Shown piece by piece: positions 36,720 to 45,536 of a stretch of DNA of 64,000 bases. The number at the start of each line of letters is the position of its first letter. Position 1 is the stretch's first letter. Where the stretch lies: positions 3,157,001 through 3,221,000 of the forward strand of contig NZ_CP009571.1 of NCBI RefSeq assembly GCF_000764535.1. Reading direction: 5' to 3'. Under the pieces are notes generated by a model. The model had not been told where the DNA came from, made no database searches, and was given only the letters and a program-made list of their open reading frames with translations. Made by a program: the position numbers and the translations under genes. This DNA comes from Sphingomonas taxi (GTDB lineage: Bacteria > Pseudomonadota > Alphaproteobacteria > Sphingomonadales > Sphingomonadaceae).

Positions 36720-37325
36720 ATGATCCGATACGCTCTAGCAATCGCCGCGATCGTGGCCCCCTCCGCGCTGCCGGCCCAGGCGACCGGCGACCTCGCCGCG
36801 GTACAGCGCCACCTCCAGTCGATCACGACGATGACGGCGGACTTCACCCAGACCGACCGCAACGGCAAGGTGCTGACCGGCACCTTCACGCTCAAAAAGC
36901 CCGGCAAGCTGCGCTTCCAATATGAGAAGGGCGTGCCGATCCTGATCGTCGCGGAGGGCGGCGCACTGACCTTCATCGACTATTCCGTCCGCCAGGTGCA
37001 GCGCTGGCCGATCAAGAACTCGCCGCTGGGGATCCTGCTCGATCCCGGCCGCGACATCACCCGCTATGCCCGGGTGGTGCAGACCGGCAACGATCGCGTT
37101 GTCTCGGTCGAGGCGAACGATCCCAAACATCCCGAGATCGGCCGGATCACGATGATCTTCGCGCGCGACGCCGCGGCGCCGGCAGGGCTGGCGTTACAGG
37201 GCTGGGTGCAGCTTGACAGCCAGAACAATCGAACGACGATTCGCCTCGCCAACCAGCGCTTCGGCGGGGCGGTTAGCGACGGAACGTTCAAATGGGTCGA
37301 CCCGCGGAGGGCAAATACCCGATAA
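36720..37325 (+). CDS. lolA: Outer-membrane lipoprotein carrier protein LolA
   Basis: The protein has 201 residues from the ATG at 36720, with a signal peptide ending near ALPAQA. The LolA fold is indicated by TADFTQTDRNGKVLTGTF, the strand block KPGKLRFQYEKG and the DPGRDITRYARV segment. It ferries lipoproteins through the periplasm from LolCDE to the outer membrane. It follows ftsK on the same strand, as in many alphaproteobacteria. Confidence 0.88.
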   Translation: MIRYALAIAAIVAPSALPAQATGDLAAVQRHLQSITTMTADFTQTDRNGKVLTGTFTLKKPGKLRFQYEKGVPILIVAEGGALTFIDYSVRQVQRWPIKNSPLGILLDPGRDITRYARVVQTGNDRVVSVEANDPKHPEIGRITMIFARDAAAPAGLALQGWVQLDSQNNRTTIRLANQRFGGAVSDGTFKWVDPRRANTR

Positions 37326-37486
37326 TGAACGGGAAGTCCCGGTGCCATTCATCGCCGCGACAGGTTCGCGCGGGTAAAAGCCTCCTCGCGGATGTGGGGC
37401 GTCCGGGATTTTTCCCCCTGTTGCCCGGATGACTAGACCCACTTCCCGCCTGCGTGACGAACGCCAGGTCGGCCCTCGCTCCATGC

Positions 37487-37512
37487 CCCCGGAGCGGGGG
37501 CCTTTCCGTTTT
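37487..37512 (+). terminator. Rho-independent terminator-like hairpin after lolA
   Basis: CCCCCG-gag-CGGGGG (37487-37501) is followed by CCTTTCCGTTTT. It lies between lolA and the exonuclease III gene and would end lolA transcripts. Confidence 0.55.
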
Positions 37513-37611
37513 CGGCCCCTATCGGCGGTCCTTGCCGGCTTGATGCGATGGTGCGGCACGCCGATCCGTTAGGATGTCGTCGCTCTGGCGATACCCGCTG
37601 GCGCTCGCTAC

Positions 37612-38403
37612 ATGGCGGCGGTGAAGATCGTCTCCTGGAATATCAATTCCGTCCGCTTCCGGATCGCCATCGTCGAGCAGTTCCTGCGCGAGGCGGAGCC
37701 CGATATCCTGTGCCTGCAGGAAACCAAGGTGGTCGACGAGGACTTCCCGTTCGAGATGTTCCGCAGCCTCGGCTACGACCATATCGTCATCCATGGCCAG
37801 CGCATGCACCATGGCGTCGCGATCCTCAGCCGGGTGCCGATTGCCGAGGACGACCGCTTCGACTGGCAGGCCAATCGCGAGGCGCGCCACGTCGGCGTCC
37901 GCCTGCCTAACGGCGTGCGGCTGGAGAACGTCTACGTTCCCGCCGGCGGCGACGTGCCCGATCGCGATGTGAACCCCAAGTTCGGGCAGAAGCTCGACTT
38001 TCTCGAGCGGATGACCGATTGGTCGGCACGCCTGGATGGCCCGACGATCCTCACCGGCGACTTCAACATCGCGCCGTTGCCGAGCGACGTGTGGAGCCAC
38101 AAGGCGCTGCTCAAGACGGTCAGCCACACGCCGATCGAGGTCGCGGCGCTCGACCGGTTGCAGGCGTCGAACGACTGGGTCGATCTCGGCCGCCACTTCC
38201 ACCCTGCCCCGGCGCGCCTGCATACCTGGTGGAGCTATCGCTCGCCCGACTTCACCAGGAACGATCGCGGCCGGCGGCTGGATCATATGTGGGCTAGCGG
38301 CGAAGCGGCCAAAGCGGCGCGCGCCCATATGGTGTTCGAGGATTGCCGCAGCTGGCTGACGCCGTCGGACCATGTGCCGATCATGACCGAGTTCGCCTTT
38401 TGA
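37612..38403 (+). CDS. xthA: Exodeoxyribonuclease III
   Basis: This 263-residue AP endonuclease / 3'-5' exonuclease belongs to the exonuclease III family. Motifs in order: SWNINSVR, the metal ligand Glu in CLQETKV, GDFNIAP, and the C-terminal SDHVPIMTEF with the catalytic Asp-His. LDHMW precedes this. It repairs abasic sites. The stop overlaps the presumed TTG start of ribA (TTGA). Confidence 0.94.
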   Translation: MAAVKIVSWNINSVRFRIAIVEQFLREAEPDILCLQETKVVDEDFPFEMFRSLGYDHIVIHGQRMHHGVAILSRVPIAEDDRFDWQANREARHVGVRLPNGVRLENVYVPAGGDVPDRDVNPKFGQKLDFLERMTDWSARLDGPTILTGDFNIAPLPSDVWSHKALLKTVSHTPIEVAALDRLQASNDWVDLGRHFHPAPARLHTWWSYRSPDFTRNDRGRRLDHMWASGEAAKAARAHMVFEDCRSWLTPSDHVPIMTEFAF

Positions 38404-39461
38404 GCGGCGCACGCGACGTCGCGCGGGCGATCGACGCGCTGCGCCGCGGCTGGCCGATCGCGATCCATGCCCCCGGCGAGCCCCCCCTGCCCCTGCTCGC
38501 GGTCGAGACCGCCGATCCGTGCGGACGGGAGACCTTCATGACGGGCGGGGTCGGTCCGCTGCTGATCTCGGACGGTCGCGCCGCGACGCTGAAGCTGACC
38601 AATCAGCTCGCCGCCGCCGATCCCGATACGCCGGTAGTAATCGAGGCGGCGCCGTGGCTCGACTTCAGCACCGCGGTGGCGCTCGCCGATCCGCAATTTG
38701 ATCTGGCGACGCCGCTCAAGGGGCCGTTCCGCACCACGGCGGTGACGCGGCCCGCCGCGAGCCTCGCCGCGATCCGGCTGGCGCGGATCGCCGGGCTGCT
38801 CCCCGCCTTCTTCATCGACGGCAGCGGTCCCGAAGTCACGATCGCCCCCGCGGCGATCGACGCGCATCAGGACGCGCGCGCGCTGCACCTCGCCACACGC
38901 GCGCGCCTGCCGGTCGACGGTGCCGAGGATGCGGAGATCGTCGCCTTCCGCGCGCCCGACTCGAGCGACGAGCATGTCGCGCTGCTGATCGGCCAGCCCG
39001 ATGGCAATCCGCCGCTGGTGCGGTTGCACAGCGAATGTCTGACCGGCGACGTGCTCGGCAGCCTCAAATGCGATTGCGGCCCGCAATTGCGCGCCGCGAT
39101 CGCGGCGATCGCGGCGAACGGCTGGGGCATCCTGCTCTATCTGCGACAGGAGGGGCGCGGGATTGGGCTGGTCAACAAGCTGCGCGCCTATGCCCTGCAG
39201 GATCAGGGATTCGATACCGTCGACGCCAACGTGCGGCTGGGCTTTGCGATCGACTCGCGCGATTTCGGCGTGGCGGCACGGATGCTGGACCTGCTCGGGC
39301 AGCGGGCGGTGCGGTTGATGACCAACAATCCGGCGAAAGTGGCGGGACTGGAAGCGGCCGGGGTAAGCGTGGTGGAGCGGGTGCCGCACCAGCTTCCGCC
39401 CAATCCGCATAACGCGCGCTATCTCGCGACCAAGCGCGATCGGACCGGGCACCAATTGTAA
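38400..39461 (+). CDS. ribA: GTP cyclohydrolase II (long form with N-terminal extension)
   Basis: The protein has 353 residues if started at the TTG at 38400, which overlaps the xthA stop in a TTGA; an upstream ATG would run 57 bases into xthA. The C-terminal 200 residues form the catalytic domain with the zinc ligands CLTGDVLGSLKCDC and the LRQEGRGIGL motif. The N-terminal part (about 1-150) resembles the extended sphingomonad form and lacks clear RibB catalytic motifs. It opens the riboflavin pathway by converting GTP to the pyrimidine precursor. Confidence 0.88.
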   Translation: MSGARDVARAIDALRRGWPIAIHAPGEPPLPLLAVETADPCGRETFMTGGVGPLLISDGRAATLKLTNQLAAADPDTPVVIEAAPWLDFSTAVALADPQFDLATPLKGPFRTTAVTRPAASLAAIRLARIAGLLPAFFIDGSGPEVTIAPAAIDAHQDARALHLATRARLPVDGAEDAEIVAFRAPDSSDEHVALLIGQPDGNPPLVRLHSECLTGDVLGSLKCDCGPQLRAAIAAIAANGWGILLYLRQEGRGIGLVNKLRAYALQDQGFDTVDANVRLGFAIDSRDFGVAARMLDLLGQRAVRLMTNNPAKVAGLEAAGVSVVERVPHQLPPNPHNARYLATKRDRTGHQL

Positions 39462-39475
39462 GCCTGGCCCCTGCG

Positions 39476-39967
39476 CTATGCGCTGAACGCTTCGGGATCG
39501 ACGAGTCCGGTCAGGCGGCGCGCCGCGCGGCGCGCGAAGGCCAGGGTGCCGCGTTTGCGCACGTGCGCCGGCAGCGGCACGGTATGCGCCTCGCGGATGA
39601 TCGCGGCGTCATAGCGGTCGGCGACGATCACCCCGGTCCGTTCGGGCAGGAACGCTGCGCCGTCGAGCGGCGCGGTGTCGAACCCCGCCGGCACCGCCCA
39701 ATAATAACGGTCGCAATGCGCGAGATAGTCCGGCCACTTGCCGTCGCCGAGCAGGTCGGCGCGCGACACCTTGATCTCGACGACGATCAGCTGGCCGCGC
39801 GCGTCGATCGCCATCAGGTCGGCCCGACGGCCGCCCTCGAGCGGGACCTCGGCGATGGTGGTGATATCGTGGCGCAGCAGCATCCGCGTCACGCCGCGGG
39901 CGACATCCGCAGCACAGATCGCGGGATCGCCGCCGTCCAAACACGAAGCGGGGGCCATGTCCAACAT
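39476..39967 (-). CDS. MmcB-family DNA repair protein
   Basis: This 163-residue protein has a PD-(D/E)xK-like nuclease core: EVPLEGGRRADLMAID, then VVEIKVSRADLLGDGKWPDY. MmcB of Caulobacter is an SOS-linked factor for mitomycin C damage repair. Length and motif order match. It is convergent with ribA, and the gap between them is only 14 bases. Confidence 0.82.
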   Translation of the reverse strand: MLDMAPASCLDGGDPAICAADVARGVTRMLLRHDITTIAEVPLEGGRRADLMAIDARGQLIVVEIKVSRADLLGDGKWPDYLAHCDRYYWAVPAGFDTAPLDGAAFLPERTGVIVADRYDAAIIREAHTVPLPAHVRKRGTLAFARRAARRLTGLVDPEAFSA

Positions 39968-40017
39968 GACCCCCGCTTAAGAACATTATGCGAACAGGAC
40001 AAGCCTGCCCGGATCGA

Positions 40018-40677
40018 TCAGCGATAGAAGACGTGGTTGCCGATCATCGCGATCTTGGTGACGTTGCCGGCGGGGCGGCGGTTGGGCGTATTGAAGAACA
40101 GCGCCTTAGGGGCGGGGCTTTCCCACGCCGCGGCGAGTGCGATCTTGGCGACGGCGAGCGCGGTGCGATAGGCGGCGCGGCCTTCGTCGATCGACGGGAT
40201 CTCACCGCCACGCACGAAGCTGAACTGGCCGCGCTGCTTGACCACCGAGCAGACGTCGGTGGGGAAACGGCCCGACTTCGAGCGGTTGATGATCACGCTG
40301 GCGACGGCGAGCTGGCCGGCGAGCGGCTCGCCCTTCGATTCGAAATAGATCGCGCCGGCGAGGCAGCGCTGCGTCGCGTCGACCCGGTCGTCGTCCTGCG
40401 CGGCGACAGCTTCGGCGAGGGTGTTGAAACGGTCGTCTTCGGCCTGCTGCTCCGTGGAGATCGGCTCGACCGTCGCGGTGGCCTGCGGCGTGGCGCTGGC
40501 GGCGGGAACGGGAACCGACACGGGGCTGACCGTGTTGATGATCTGAATGGTCGAGGCCGGCGCGGGAATCGACGTCCGGTCGATGTCCGAGGCCTTGACG
40601 GGCGAGCTGTGGCTGATGAGGCCCGCCAGAGAGAAAGTCATCGCCGCGATGGCCGCGGCGCGCTGCATAATCGTCAT
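40018..40677 (-). CDS. Cell-wall hydrolase, SleB-like (Hydrolase_2)
   Basis: This 219-residue protein starts with an N-terminal membrane/signal segment (AAAIAAMTFSLAGLISHS) and a Pro/Ala/Thr-rich linker. The hydrolase domain covers about 115-219: CLAGAIYFESKGEPLAGQLAV with the catalytic-type Glu, then VINRSKSGRFP and GGQ-like QRGQFSFV. It cuts peptidoglycan; in non-sporulating alphaproteobacteria the role is wall remodelling. It is monocistronic. Confidence 0.88.
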   Translation of the reverse strand: MTIMQRAAAIAAMTFSLAGLISHSSPVKASDIDRTSIPAPASTIQIINTVSPVSVPVPAASATPQATATVEPISTEQQAEDDRFNTLAEAVAAQDDDRVDATQRCLAGAIYFESKGEPLAGQLAVASVIINRSKSGRFPTDVCSVVKQRGQFSFVRGGEIPSIDEGRAAYRTALAVAKIALAAAWESPAPKALFFNTPNRRPAGNVTKIAMIGNHVFYR

Positions 40678-40831
40678 CTACGTATTCGATATGCGGTTGG
40701 ACCACGGACCCGATCGGCCAAGCCGATCGTCCGGGCATCCCCCCGACTGCGTCACCGACCCGGATCGCACCCAGGCACAGCACAACGCGCATTCACTGTG
40801 CGCGTGGCCTTCGTCACACCGCTGTCATGAG

Positions 40832-41158
40832 TCAATTCGACGCGATCGTTTCAGCGGCGAACCGTTCGGCTTCCGGGATGTCCAGTTCGATTACCCACAA
40901 ATCCGGATCGGATTGGCGCCGCCGCCGCCAATAGGCCTCGGCATCGTCGGTCCGGTCCGAATCGGTCAGAGTGGCTTGCCCATCGAAGTCGATCCGGCGT
41001 TCGAGCACGCGCGTCGGGCCGTGCCGATACTCGATCAGCAGCAGGATCGCGCCGCCCTGAGCCTCGCCCTTGGCACGCACCATCGCGATGCCGCCGGCGT
41101 CGTTGACCCGCCTCAGCAGCGCGCCGACGATCAGATGCGTCGGCAGCCGGCCGGTCAT
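40832..41158 (-). CDS. DUF1491-family protein
   Basis: This 108-residue protein has the DUF1491 pattern: RLPTHLIVGALLRRVNDAGG, a central LLLIEYRHG and the C-terminal DPDLWVIELDIPEAERF. Function is unknown. The start overlaps the stop of the thioesterase gene (ATGA), so it is the last gene of an hpf-ptsN-thioesterase-DUF1491 cluster. Confidence 0.82.
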   Translation of the reverse strand: MTGRLPTHLIVGALLRRVNDAGGIAMVRAKGEAQGGAILLLIEYRHGPTRVLERRIDFDGQATLTDSDRTDDAEAYWRRRRQSDPDLWVIELDIPEAERFAAETIASN

Positions 41159-41610
41159 GCGCTGCGATAGCCGGGCAGGCCGGACAGCGCGATCTGCGAG
41201 CGCATGAAGGTGCCGGTGCCGCGCGCGACCTCCTCGCCCTCGGCGTCGATCAGCCGCGCGTCGGCGACGTAGACGCGGCGCTTGCCGCTGATCCAGCGGC
41301 CCTCGGCGACGACCGGCCCGGCCTTCAGCGGCCGGGTCAGCAGCAGGTTGAACGCGGTGGTGAGCAGGAAGCGGTCGGTGACGAGGCTGTTCGCCGCGTA
41401 GAAAGCGGCGTCGTCGAGCATCTTGAAATAGCTGGTGCCATGGACCGCGCCGGCGGCGTGATAATGATCCTCGGTCAGCCGGAAGTGAATGCGCGCGACG
41501 CCCGCCTCGACGATCTCCAGGCGGGATTCGAACAAGCGGTTGATTGGCGCCGCGGCATAGAGCGATTCGAGCGCGCGATAATGCGCCAGCGCGCCGGCGT
41601 CAGGCGGCAT
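41155..41610 (-). CDS. PaaI-type hotdog thioesterase
   Basis: The protein has 151 residues from the ATG at 41610, overlapping the end of ptsN by 11 bases. A hotdog fold is indicated by HAAGAVHGTSYFKMLDDAAF (active-site region) and the strand LLTTAFNLLLTRPLKAG. It probably hydrolyses an acyl-CoA. Its overlap with ptsN and DUF1491 suggests joint transcription without revealing the substrate. Confidence 0.85.
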   Translation of the reverse strand: MPPDAGALAHYRALESLYAAAPINRLFESRLEIVEAGVARIHFRLTEDHYHAAGAVHGTSYFKMLDDAAFYAANSLVTDRFLLTTAFNLLLTRPLKAGPVVAEGRWISGKRRVYVADARLIDAEGEEVARGTGTFMRSQIALSGLPGYRSA

Positions 41611-42064
41611 CGCGCGCGGCGTCGGCGGTGAACAGGGCATAAAGCGCATCGCGCGATCCCGCGCCGCGCAATTTGGCGAGGAAGGTGCGGTCGCGCAGCC
41701 GCCGCGAGACGCGGGCGAGCGCCTTGAGATGCTCCGCCCCCGCGTCAACCGGCGAGACCAGCATGAAGACGAGATCGACCGGCAGGTCGTCGACCGCGTC
41801 GAACTCGATCGGCTGGGCGAGCCGCATGAAGACGCCGGTGACGCCGGACAGATCGGGCAGGCGGGCGTGGGGAATGGCGACGCCGCCACCGAAGCCGGTC
41901 GAGCCGAGCTTCTCGCGCGCCGCCAGCCGCTCGGCGGCCAGTCGGCCGTCGAGGCCGAGCGCGTCCGCGGCGGTGCAGAGCTGGGTGAACAGCGCCTTCT
42001 TGTGCGCGACGGCCACGCCCTCATAGACCGCCTCGGGGCGCAGCAGATCGCTGAAGTCGTGCAT
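41600..42064 (-). CDS. ptsN: Nitrogen PTS EIIA protein PtsN
   Basis: This 154-residue EIIA-Ntr protein carries the phosphorylatable His 66 in GVAIPHARLP. The fold segments LDGRLAAERLAAREKLGSTG and DLVFMLVSPVDAG fit the family. It is the output protein of the regulatory PTS, affecting potassium transport and nitrogen or stress control. It follows hpf, as is common in proteobacteria. Confidence 0.93.
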   Translation of the reverse strand: MHDFSDLLRPEAVYEGVAVAHKKALFTQLCTAADALGLDGRLAAERLAAREKLGSTGFGGGVAIPHARLPDLSGVTGVFMRLAQPIEFDAVDDLPVDLVFMLVSPVDAGAEHLKALARVSRRLRDRTFLAKLRGAGSRDALYALFTADAARDAA

Positions 42065-42128
42065 GCGTTACTCGAATAAACGAAAGGCCCCGCCGGGCCT
42101 CTATCGGAACCGGCGGGGCGGGGGAAGG

Positions 42129-42737
42129 TCAGCGTGCGGCGGACTGGACCGCCTGCTCGCGCTGCGGCTCGACCCAGCCGATCGTGCCGTCGCCGCGGCG
42201 ATAGACCATGTTGTACGAACCGGTACCCGCATTGCGGAACAGCAGCGCCGCGGTGTTGCGCAGATCGAGCATCATCACCGCATCGGACACGCTGGCATCG
42301 GGCACGTCGACGCGCGTCTCGGCGATGATCAGCGGTGCGTCGCCGACATCCTCCTCGCTCGGGGCCGATTCCTGGAACAGGGTGTAGCCGGCATTGTCAT
42401 AGCCCATGTCCTCCTGGATCGCGGCGGCCTCGCCGGCGTGACGATCCTTGAGGCGGCGCATGTAGCGGCGCAGCTGCGTCTCGATCTTGGCGGCCGCCCC
42501 GTCGAACGCGGGATGCGCCTCCTGCGCCTGGTGGCTGCCCTTGAGCACCAGGCCCTTCATGACGTGGACGACGATATCGCATTTGAAGCCGACGTCGTGC
42601 GGCCCCTTGCCGAACGTCACCTCGGCGGAGATGGCGCGTTCGAAATGCTTGGTGGCGATACCCTGGAGTCGGTCGCTCACATGATCCTTGAGCGCGTCGC
42701 CGGTCGCGACCTGATGACCAGAAATCCGGATATCCAT
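42129..42737 (-). CDS. hpf: Ribosome hibernation-promoting factor, long form
   Basis: The protein has 202 residues from the ATG at 42737 (GGAG 5 nt upstream; another ATG lies 15 bases earlier). The N-terminal HPF domain is MDIRISGHQVATGDALKDHV to about residue 95. A linker leads to the C-terminal dimerisation domain (DAVMMLDLRNTAALLFRNAG) of long HPF. It forms inactive 100S ribosomes in stationary phase. Confidence 0.92.
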   Translation of the reverse strand: MDIRISGHQVATGDALKDHVSDRLQGIATKHFERAISAEVTFGKGPHDVGFKCDIVVHVMKGLVLKGSHQAQEAHPAFDGAAAKIETQLRRYMRRLKDRHAGEAAAIQEDMGYDNAGYTLFQESAPSEEDVGDAPLIIAETRVDVPDASVSDAVMMLDLRNTAALLFRNAGTGSYNMVYRRGDGTIGWVEPQREQAVQSAAR

Positions 42738-42787
42738 TATATTCTCCATCATTGTGGGCTGGCCTGTTGGCCTTCACCCGGTTGACG

Positions 42788-43480
42788 TCATTCCAACGCC
42801 CCGACCCCCCAAAGCGGATCCTGTAACTTCGAAACAAATGCTGCGTGCGCTGCAAGTTCCGCGTCCGACGGGCGGAAGACGCGCGGCGGACGGACGGTGA
42901 CGGGGCGGCGTACCGCGACCTGCGTCGTGGTGGCGATGGGCGCGTCGCTGACCAGGCCGAGCCCGATCTGGCGACCGCCGAGCAGTTCGACATAGACCTG
43001 CGCAAGGAGCTGCGCGTCGAGCAGCGCGCCGTGGAGGACGCGGTGCGACCGGTCTACGCCGAAGCGCGAACACAAAGCGTCGAGCGTATGCTTGGCGCCG
43101 GGATGGCGGCTGCGCGCGATCTGCAGCGTGTCGACCATCCGTTTGACGTGGACGATCGGCCGGCCGCAGCGCTGGAGCTCGCCGTTGAGGAAGGAGAAGT
43201 CGAAGCCGGCGTTATGCGCGACCAGCGGCGCGTCGCCGAGGAATTCGATCAGCTCGTCCACACCCTGCGCGAACTTCGGCTTGTCGCTGAGGAAGGCTTC
43301 GGAGATGCCGTGCACCGCCTGCGCTTCGGCGGGCATGTTGCGTTCGGGGTGGTAATAAGCGTGGAAGGTGCGGCCGGTCTCGACGCGGTTGACCATCTCG
43401 ACGCAGCCGATCTCCACCAGCCGGTCACCACCGGCGAAGCTCAGGCCGGTGGTTTCGGTGTCGAAGACGATCTCGCGCAT
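42788..43480 (-). CDS. dnaQ: DNA polymerase III subunit epsilon (proofreading exonuclease)
   Basis: The protein has 230 residues from the ATG at 43480 (AAAGGTGGG just upstream). DEDDh exonuclease motifs: Exo I FDTETTGL with D7 and E9, Exo II HNAGFDFSFL, and Exo III with the His and Asp of HRVLHGALLDAQLLA. It proofreads for the replicative polymerase. It is the left-most gene of the dnaQ-coaE-aroE-maf-ppsR set that leads away from the origin. Confidence 0.94.
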   Translation of the reverse strand: MREIVFDTETTGLSFAGGDRLVEIGCVEMVNRVETGRTFHAYYHPERNMPAEAQAVHGISEAFLSDKPKFAQGVDELIEFLGDAPLVAHNAGFDFSFLNGELQRCGRPIVHVKRMVDTLQIARSRHPGAKHTLDALCSRFGVDRSHRVLHGALLDAQLLAQVYVELLGGRQIGLGLVSDAPIATTTQVAVRRPVTVRPPRVFRPSDAELAAHAAFVSKLQDPLWGVGALE

Positions 43481-43490
43481 CCCACCTTTA

Positions 43491-44081
43491 TCAGCCTGCC
43501 GGCGGCGCCATGCAAGCGATGACGTGGCGAACCGCCGCACGCGTCCGCTCAAGCGGGACGTCGGTGGCGATGACATAGGTGGCGCGGGCGCGCTTGTCGG
43601 CGTCGGGGAGCTGGCGGGCGAGGATCGCGTCGAACTTGGCCGCGGTCATGCCGGGGCGGGCGAGCGTCCGCGCGCGCTGGACCTCGGGCGCGGCGGAGAC
43701 GACCGCGACGGCGTCGACGTGGCGGTCGCCGCCCGTCTCGAAGAGCAGCGGCACGTCGAAGACGACGAGCGGCGCGTCGGCATGTGCCGCGAGGAAGGCG
43801 GCGCGCTCCCCGGCGACGGCGGGATGGACGATCGCCTCGAGCCGCTTCATCGCGGCATCGTCGCCGAGGACCGCGGCGGCGAGGGCGGGGCGGTCGACCC
43901 CGTCCGCGCCGATGGTGCCGGGAAAGGCCGCCGCGATCGCCGCGACGAGCCGACCGCCGGGGCCTTGCAGGCGATGGACCGCGGCATCGGCGTCGAAGAC
44001 GGGGACGCCCTCGGCCGCGAACATCGCCGCCACCGTCGACTTGCCCATGCCGATCGAGCCGGTGAGGCCCAATATCGTCAC
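43491..44081 (-). CDS. coaE: Dephospho-CoA kinase
   Basis: This 196-residue P-loop kinase has GLTGSIGMGKST at 5-16 and the adenylate-kinase-like DADAAVHRL region. It makes the last step of coenzyme A synthesis. Its start overlaps the aroE stop (ATGA), forming a tight operon. Confidence 0.95.
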   Translation of the reverse strand: MTILGLTGSIGMGKSTVAAMFAAEGVPVFDADAAVHRLQGPGGRLVAAIAAAFPGTIGADGVDRPALAAAVLGDDAAMKRLEAIVHPAVAGERAAFLAAHADAPLVVFDVPLLFETGGDRHVDAVAVVSAAPEVQRARTLARPGMTAAKFDAILARQLPDADKRARATYVIATDVPLERTRAAVRHVIACMAPPAG

Positions 44082-44917
44082 GCCAGCAGTGCCTCGCGCA
44101 GGTCGTCGTCGCGATCGCGCGGCGGTTCGGCGCCGAAGAACAGTTCGAAGGCGAGCGCGGCCTGGCCGATCAGCATCTCGAGTCCGTCGACCGTCTCCAG
44201 TCCGCGGGCGCGGGCGGCGGCGAGGAGGGGCGTTTCGAGCGGCGAATAGACGATGTCGTAGACGACGCTATCTTCACCAAGTTCACGCAGATCGAGGTCG
44301 AGCGGGGGCTGGCCGGTCATGCCGAGCGTGCTGGCGTTGACCAGCAGGCCGGTGTCCGGGGGCAAAGGGGCCGACAGCGGCAGCGCTTGGCCCTTGAGCC
44401 CGAAGGCCGACAACAAAACGCCTGCTTTCAATACGTTACGATTGAGCAGCGTGACCGGGCCGACCGCCATCCGGGCGAGCGCGAAGAGGATCGCACGCGC
44501 CGCGCCACCGGCGCCGATCACCGTCACCGCGCGGCCGGTGAAATCGAAGCCCGCGAGCGGTGCGTAGAAGCCGCCGGCGTCGGTGTTGGTACCGACCGCG
44601 ACGCCATCCTCGGCGCGGAAGACGGTGTTGATCGCGCCGATGCCGCCGCGCACGTCGCCGCGATCGTCGACATGGTCGAGCGCGGCGAGCTTGTGCGGCA
44701 TGGTGACGTTGCAGCCGCGCCAGGCCGGGTCGTCGCGGCGTGCGGCGAAGAAGGCGGGCAGGTCCTCCGCCGTCACCAGCGTCTTGCGATAGTCCGCGTC
44801 GAGGCCGAGCTGATCGAGCCAGAAGCGATGGATGATCGGCGATTTGGACTGGGCGATGGGGTCGCCGATCACTTCGGCGTAAGGCCGGCCGCCGGCGGGG
44901 GAATAGGGAAGGGTCAT
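44078..44917 (-). CDS. aroE: Shikimate dehydrogenase
   Basis: The protein has 279 residues from the ATG at 44917, which overlaps the maf stop (ATGA). The substrate site has SKSPIIH and the catalytic Lys in NVTMPHK; NADP binding is shown by VIGAGGAARAILFAL and NRN. The C-terminal block is DGLEMLIGQAALAFELFFG. It catalyses NADPH-dependent reduction of 3-dehydroshikimate. Confidence 0.95.
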   Translation of the reverse strand: MTLPYSPAGGRPYAEVIGDPIAQSKSPIIHRFWLDQLGLDADYRKTLVTAEDLPAFFAARRDDPAWRGCNVTMPHKLAALDHVDDRGDVRGGIGAINTVFRAEDGVAVGTNTDAGGFYAPLAGFDFTGRAVTVIGAGGAARAILFALARMAVGPVTLLNRNVLKAGVLLSAFGLKGQALPLSAPLPPDTGLLVNASTLGMTGQPPLDLDLRELGEDSVVYDIVYSPLETPLLAAARARGLETVDGLEMLIGQAALAFELFFGAEPPRDRDDDLREALLA

Positions 44918-45501
44918 GCGGGGATCACTTCGCGGGTCCGGAGATAGTCGAGGACGTTGAGCAGCGGCAGGCCGAGCACGGTGAACTGGCTGCCCTCGAT
45001 CCGGCTGAACAGCTGCGCGCCGGGGCCTTCGATCCGGTAGCAGCCGACGCAGCCGGCGATCGCCGGCCATTCCATGTCGAGATACGATCGGATGAAGCCG
45101 GGGGAGAGCGGGCGGACGTGCATCCTCGCCGCCTCGACGTGGCGCCAGACCGGGCGGCCGTTCTCGGCGATCACCGCGGCGCTCCACAGATCGTGACGCG
45201 CGCCCGACATGCGGGTCAGGTGATCGGCGGCCTGGTCGCGGCTCTCGGGCTTGTCGAGCAGGCTGCCGTCGGCGAGCGCGACGACGCTGTCGCTGCCGAG
45301 CACGAGCCGGCCGGGATGGCGGAGGCTGACCTTGACCGCCTTCAGTTCGGCGAGCGCGTCGGCGAGGTCGCGCGGCTTGCTGCCGGCGAGGGCGGCCTTG
45401 GCGGCATCCTCGTCGACGCCGGCGGCGGTCGCCTCGAACGGCACGCCGGCGGCGGTGAGCATCGCGCGGCGGGAGGCGCTTTGCGAGGCGAGGAGGATCA
45501 T
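44914..45501 (-). CDS. maf: Maf-family nucleotide pyrophosphatase
   Basis: This 195-residue protein has the Maf hallmark LLASQSASRRAMLTAAG at the N-terminus, the DSVV motif (GSDSVVAL), KPESRDQA and GCYRIEGPGAQL. Maf proteins hydrolyse non-canonical or excess nucleoside triphosphates and can arrest division. It is co-oriented with aroE and coaE. Confidence 0.93.
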   Translation of the reverse strand: MILLASQSASRRAMLTAAGVPFEATAAGVDEDAAKAALAGSKPRDLADALAELKAVKVSLRHPGRLVLGSDSVVALADGSLLDKPESRDQAADHLTRMSGARHDLWSAAVIAENGRPVWRHVEAARMHVRPLSPGFIRSYLDMEWPAIAGCVGCYRIEGPGAQLFSRIEGSQFTVLGLPLLNVLDYLRTREVIPA

Positions 45502-45536
45502 GCGGAGGCTTTCGTCATTGCGGTGTTTGTCCCCGC

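Noticed and set aside
34162..36741. An 859-codon frame antisense to ftsK
   Set aside because: The FtsK frame carries Walker and gamma-domain motifs; this frame has none and is an antisense shadow.
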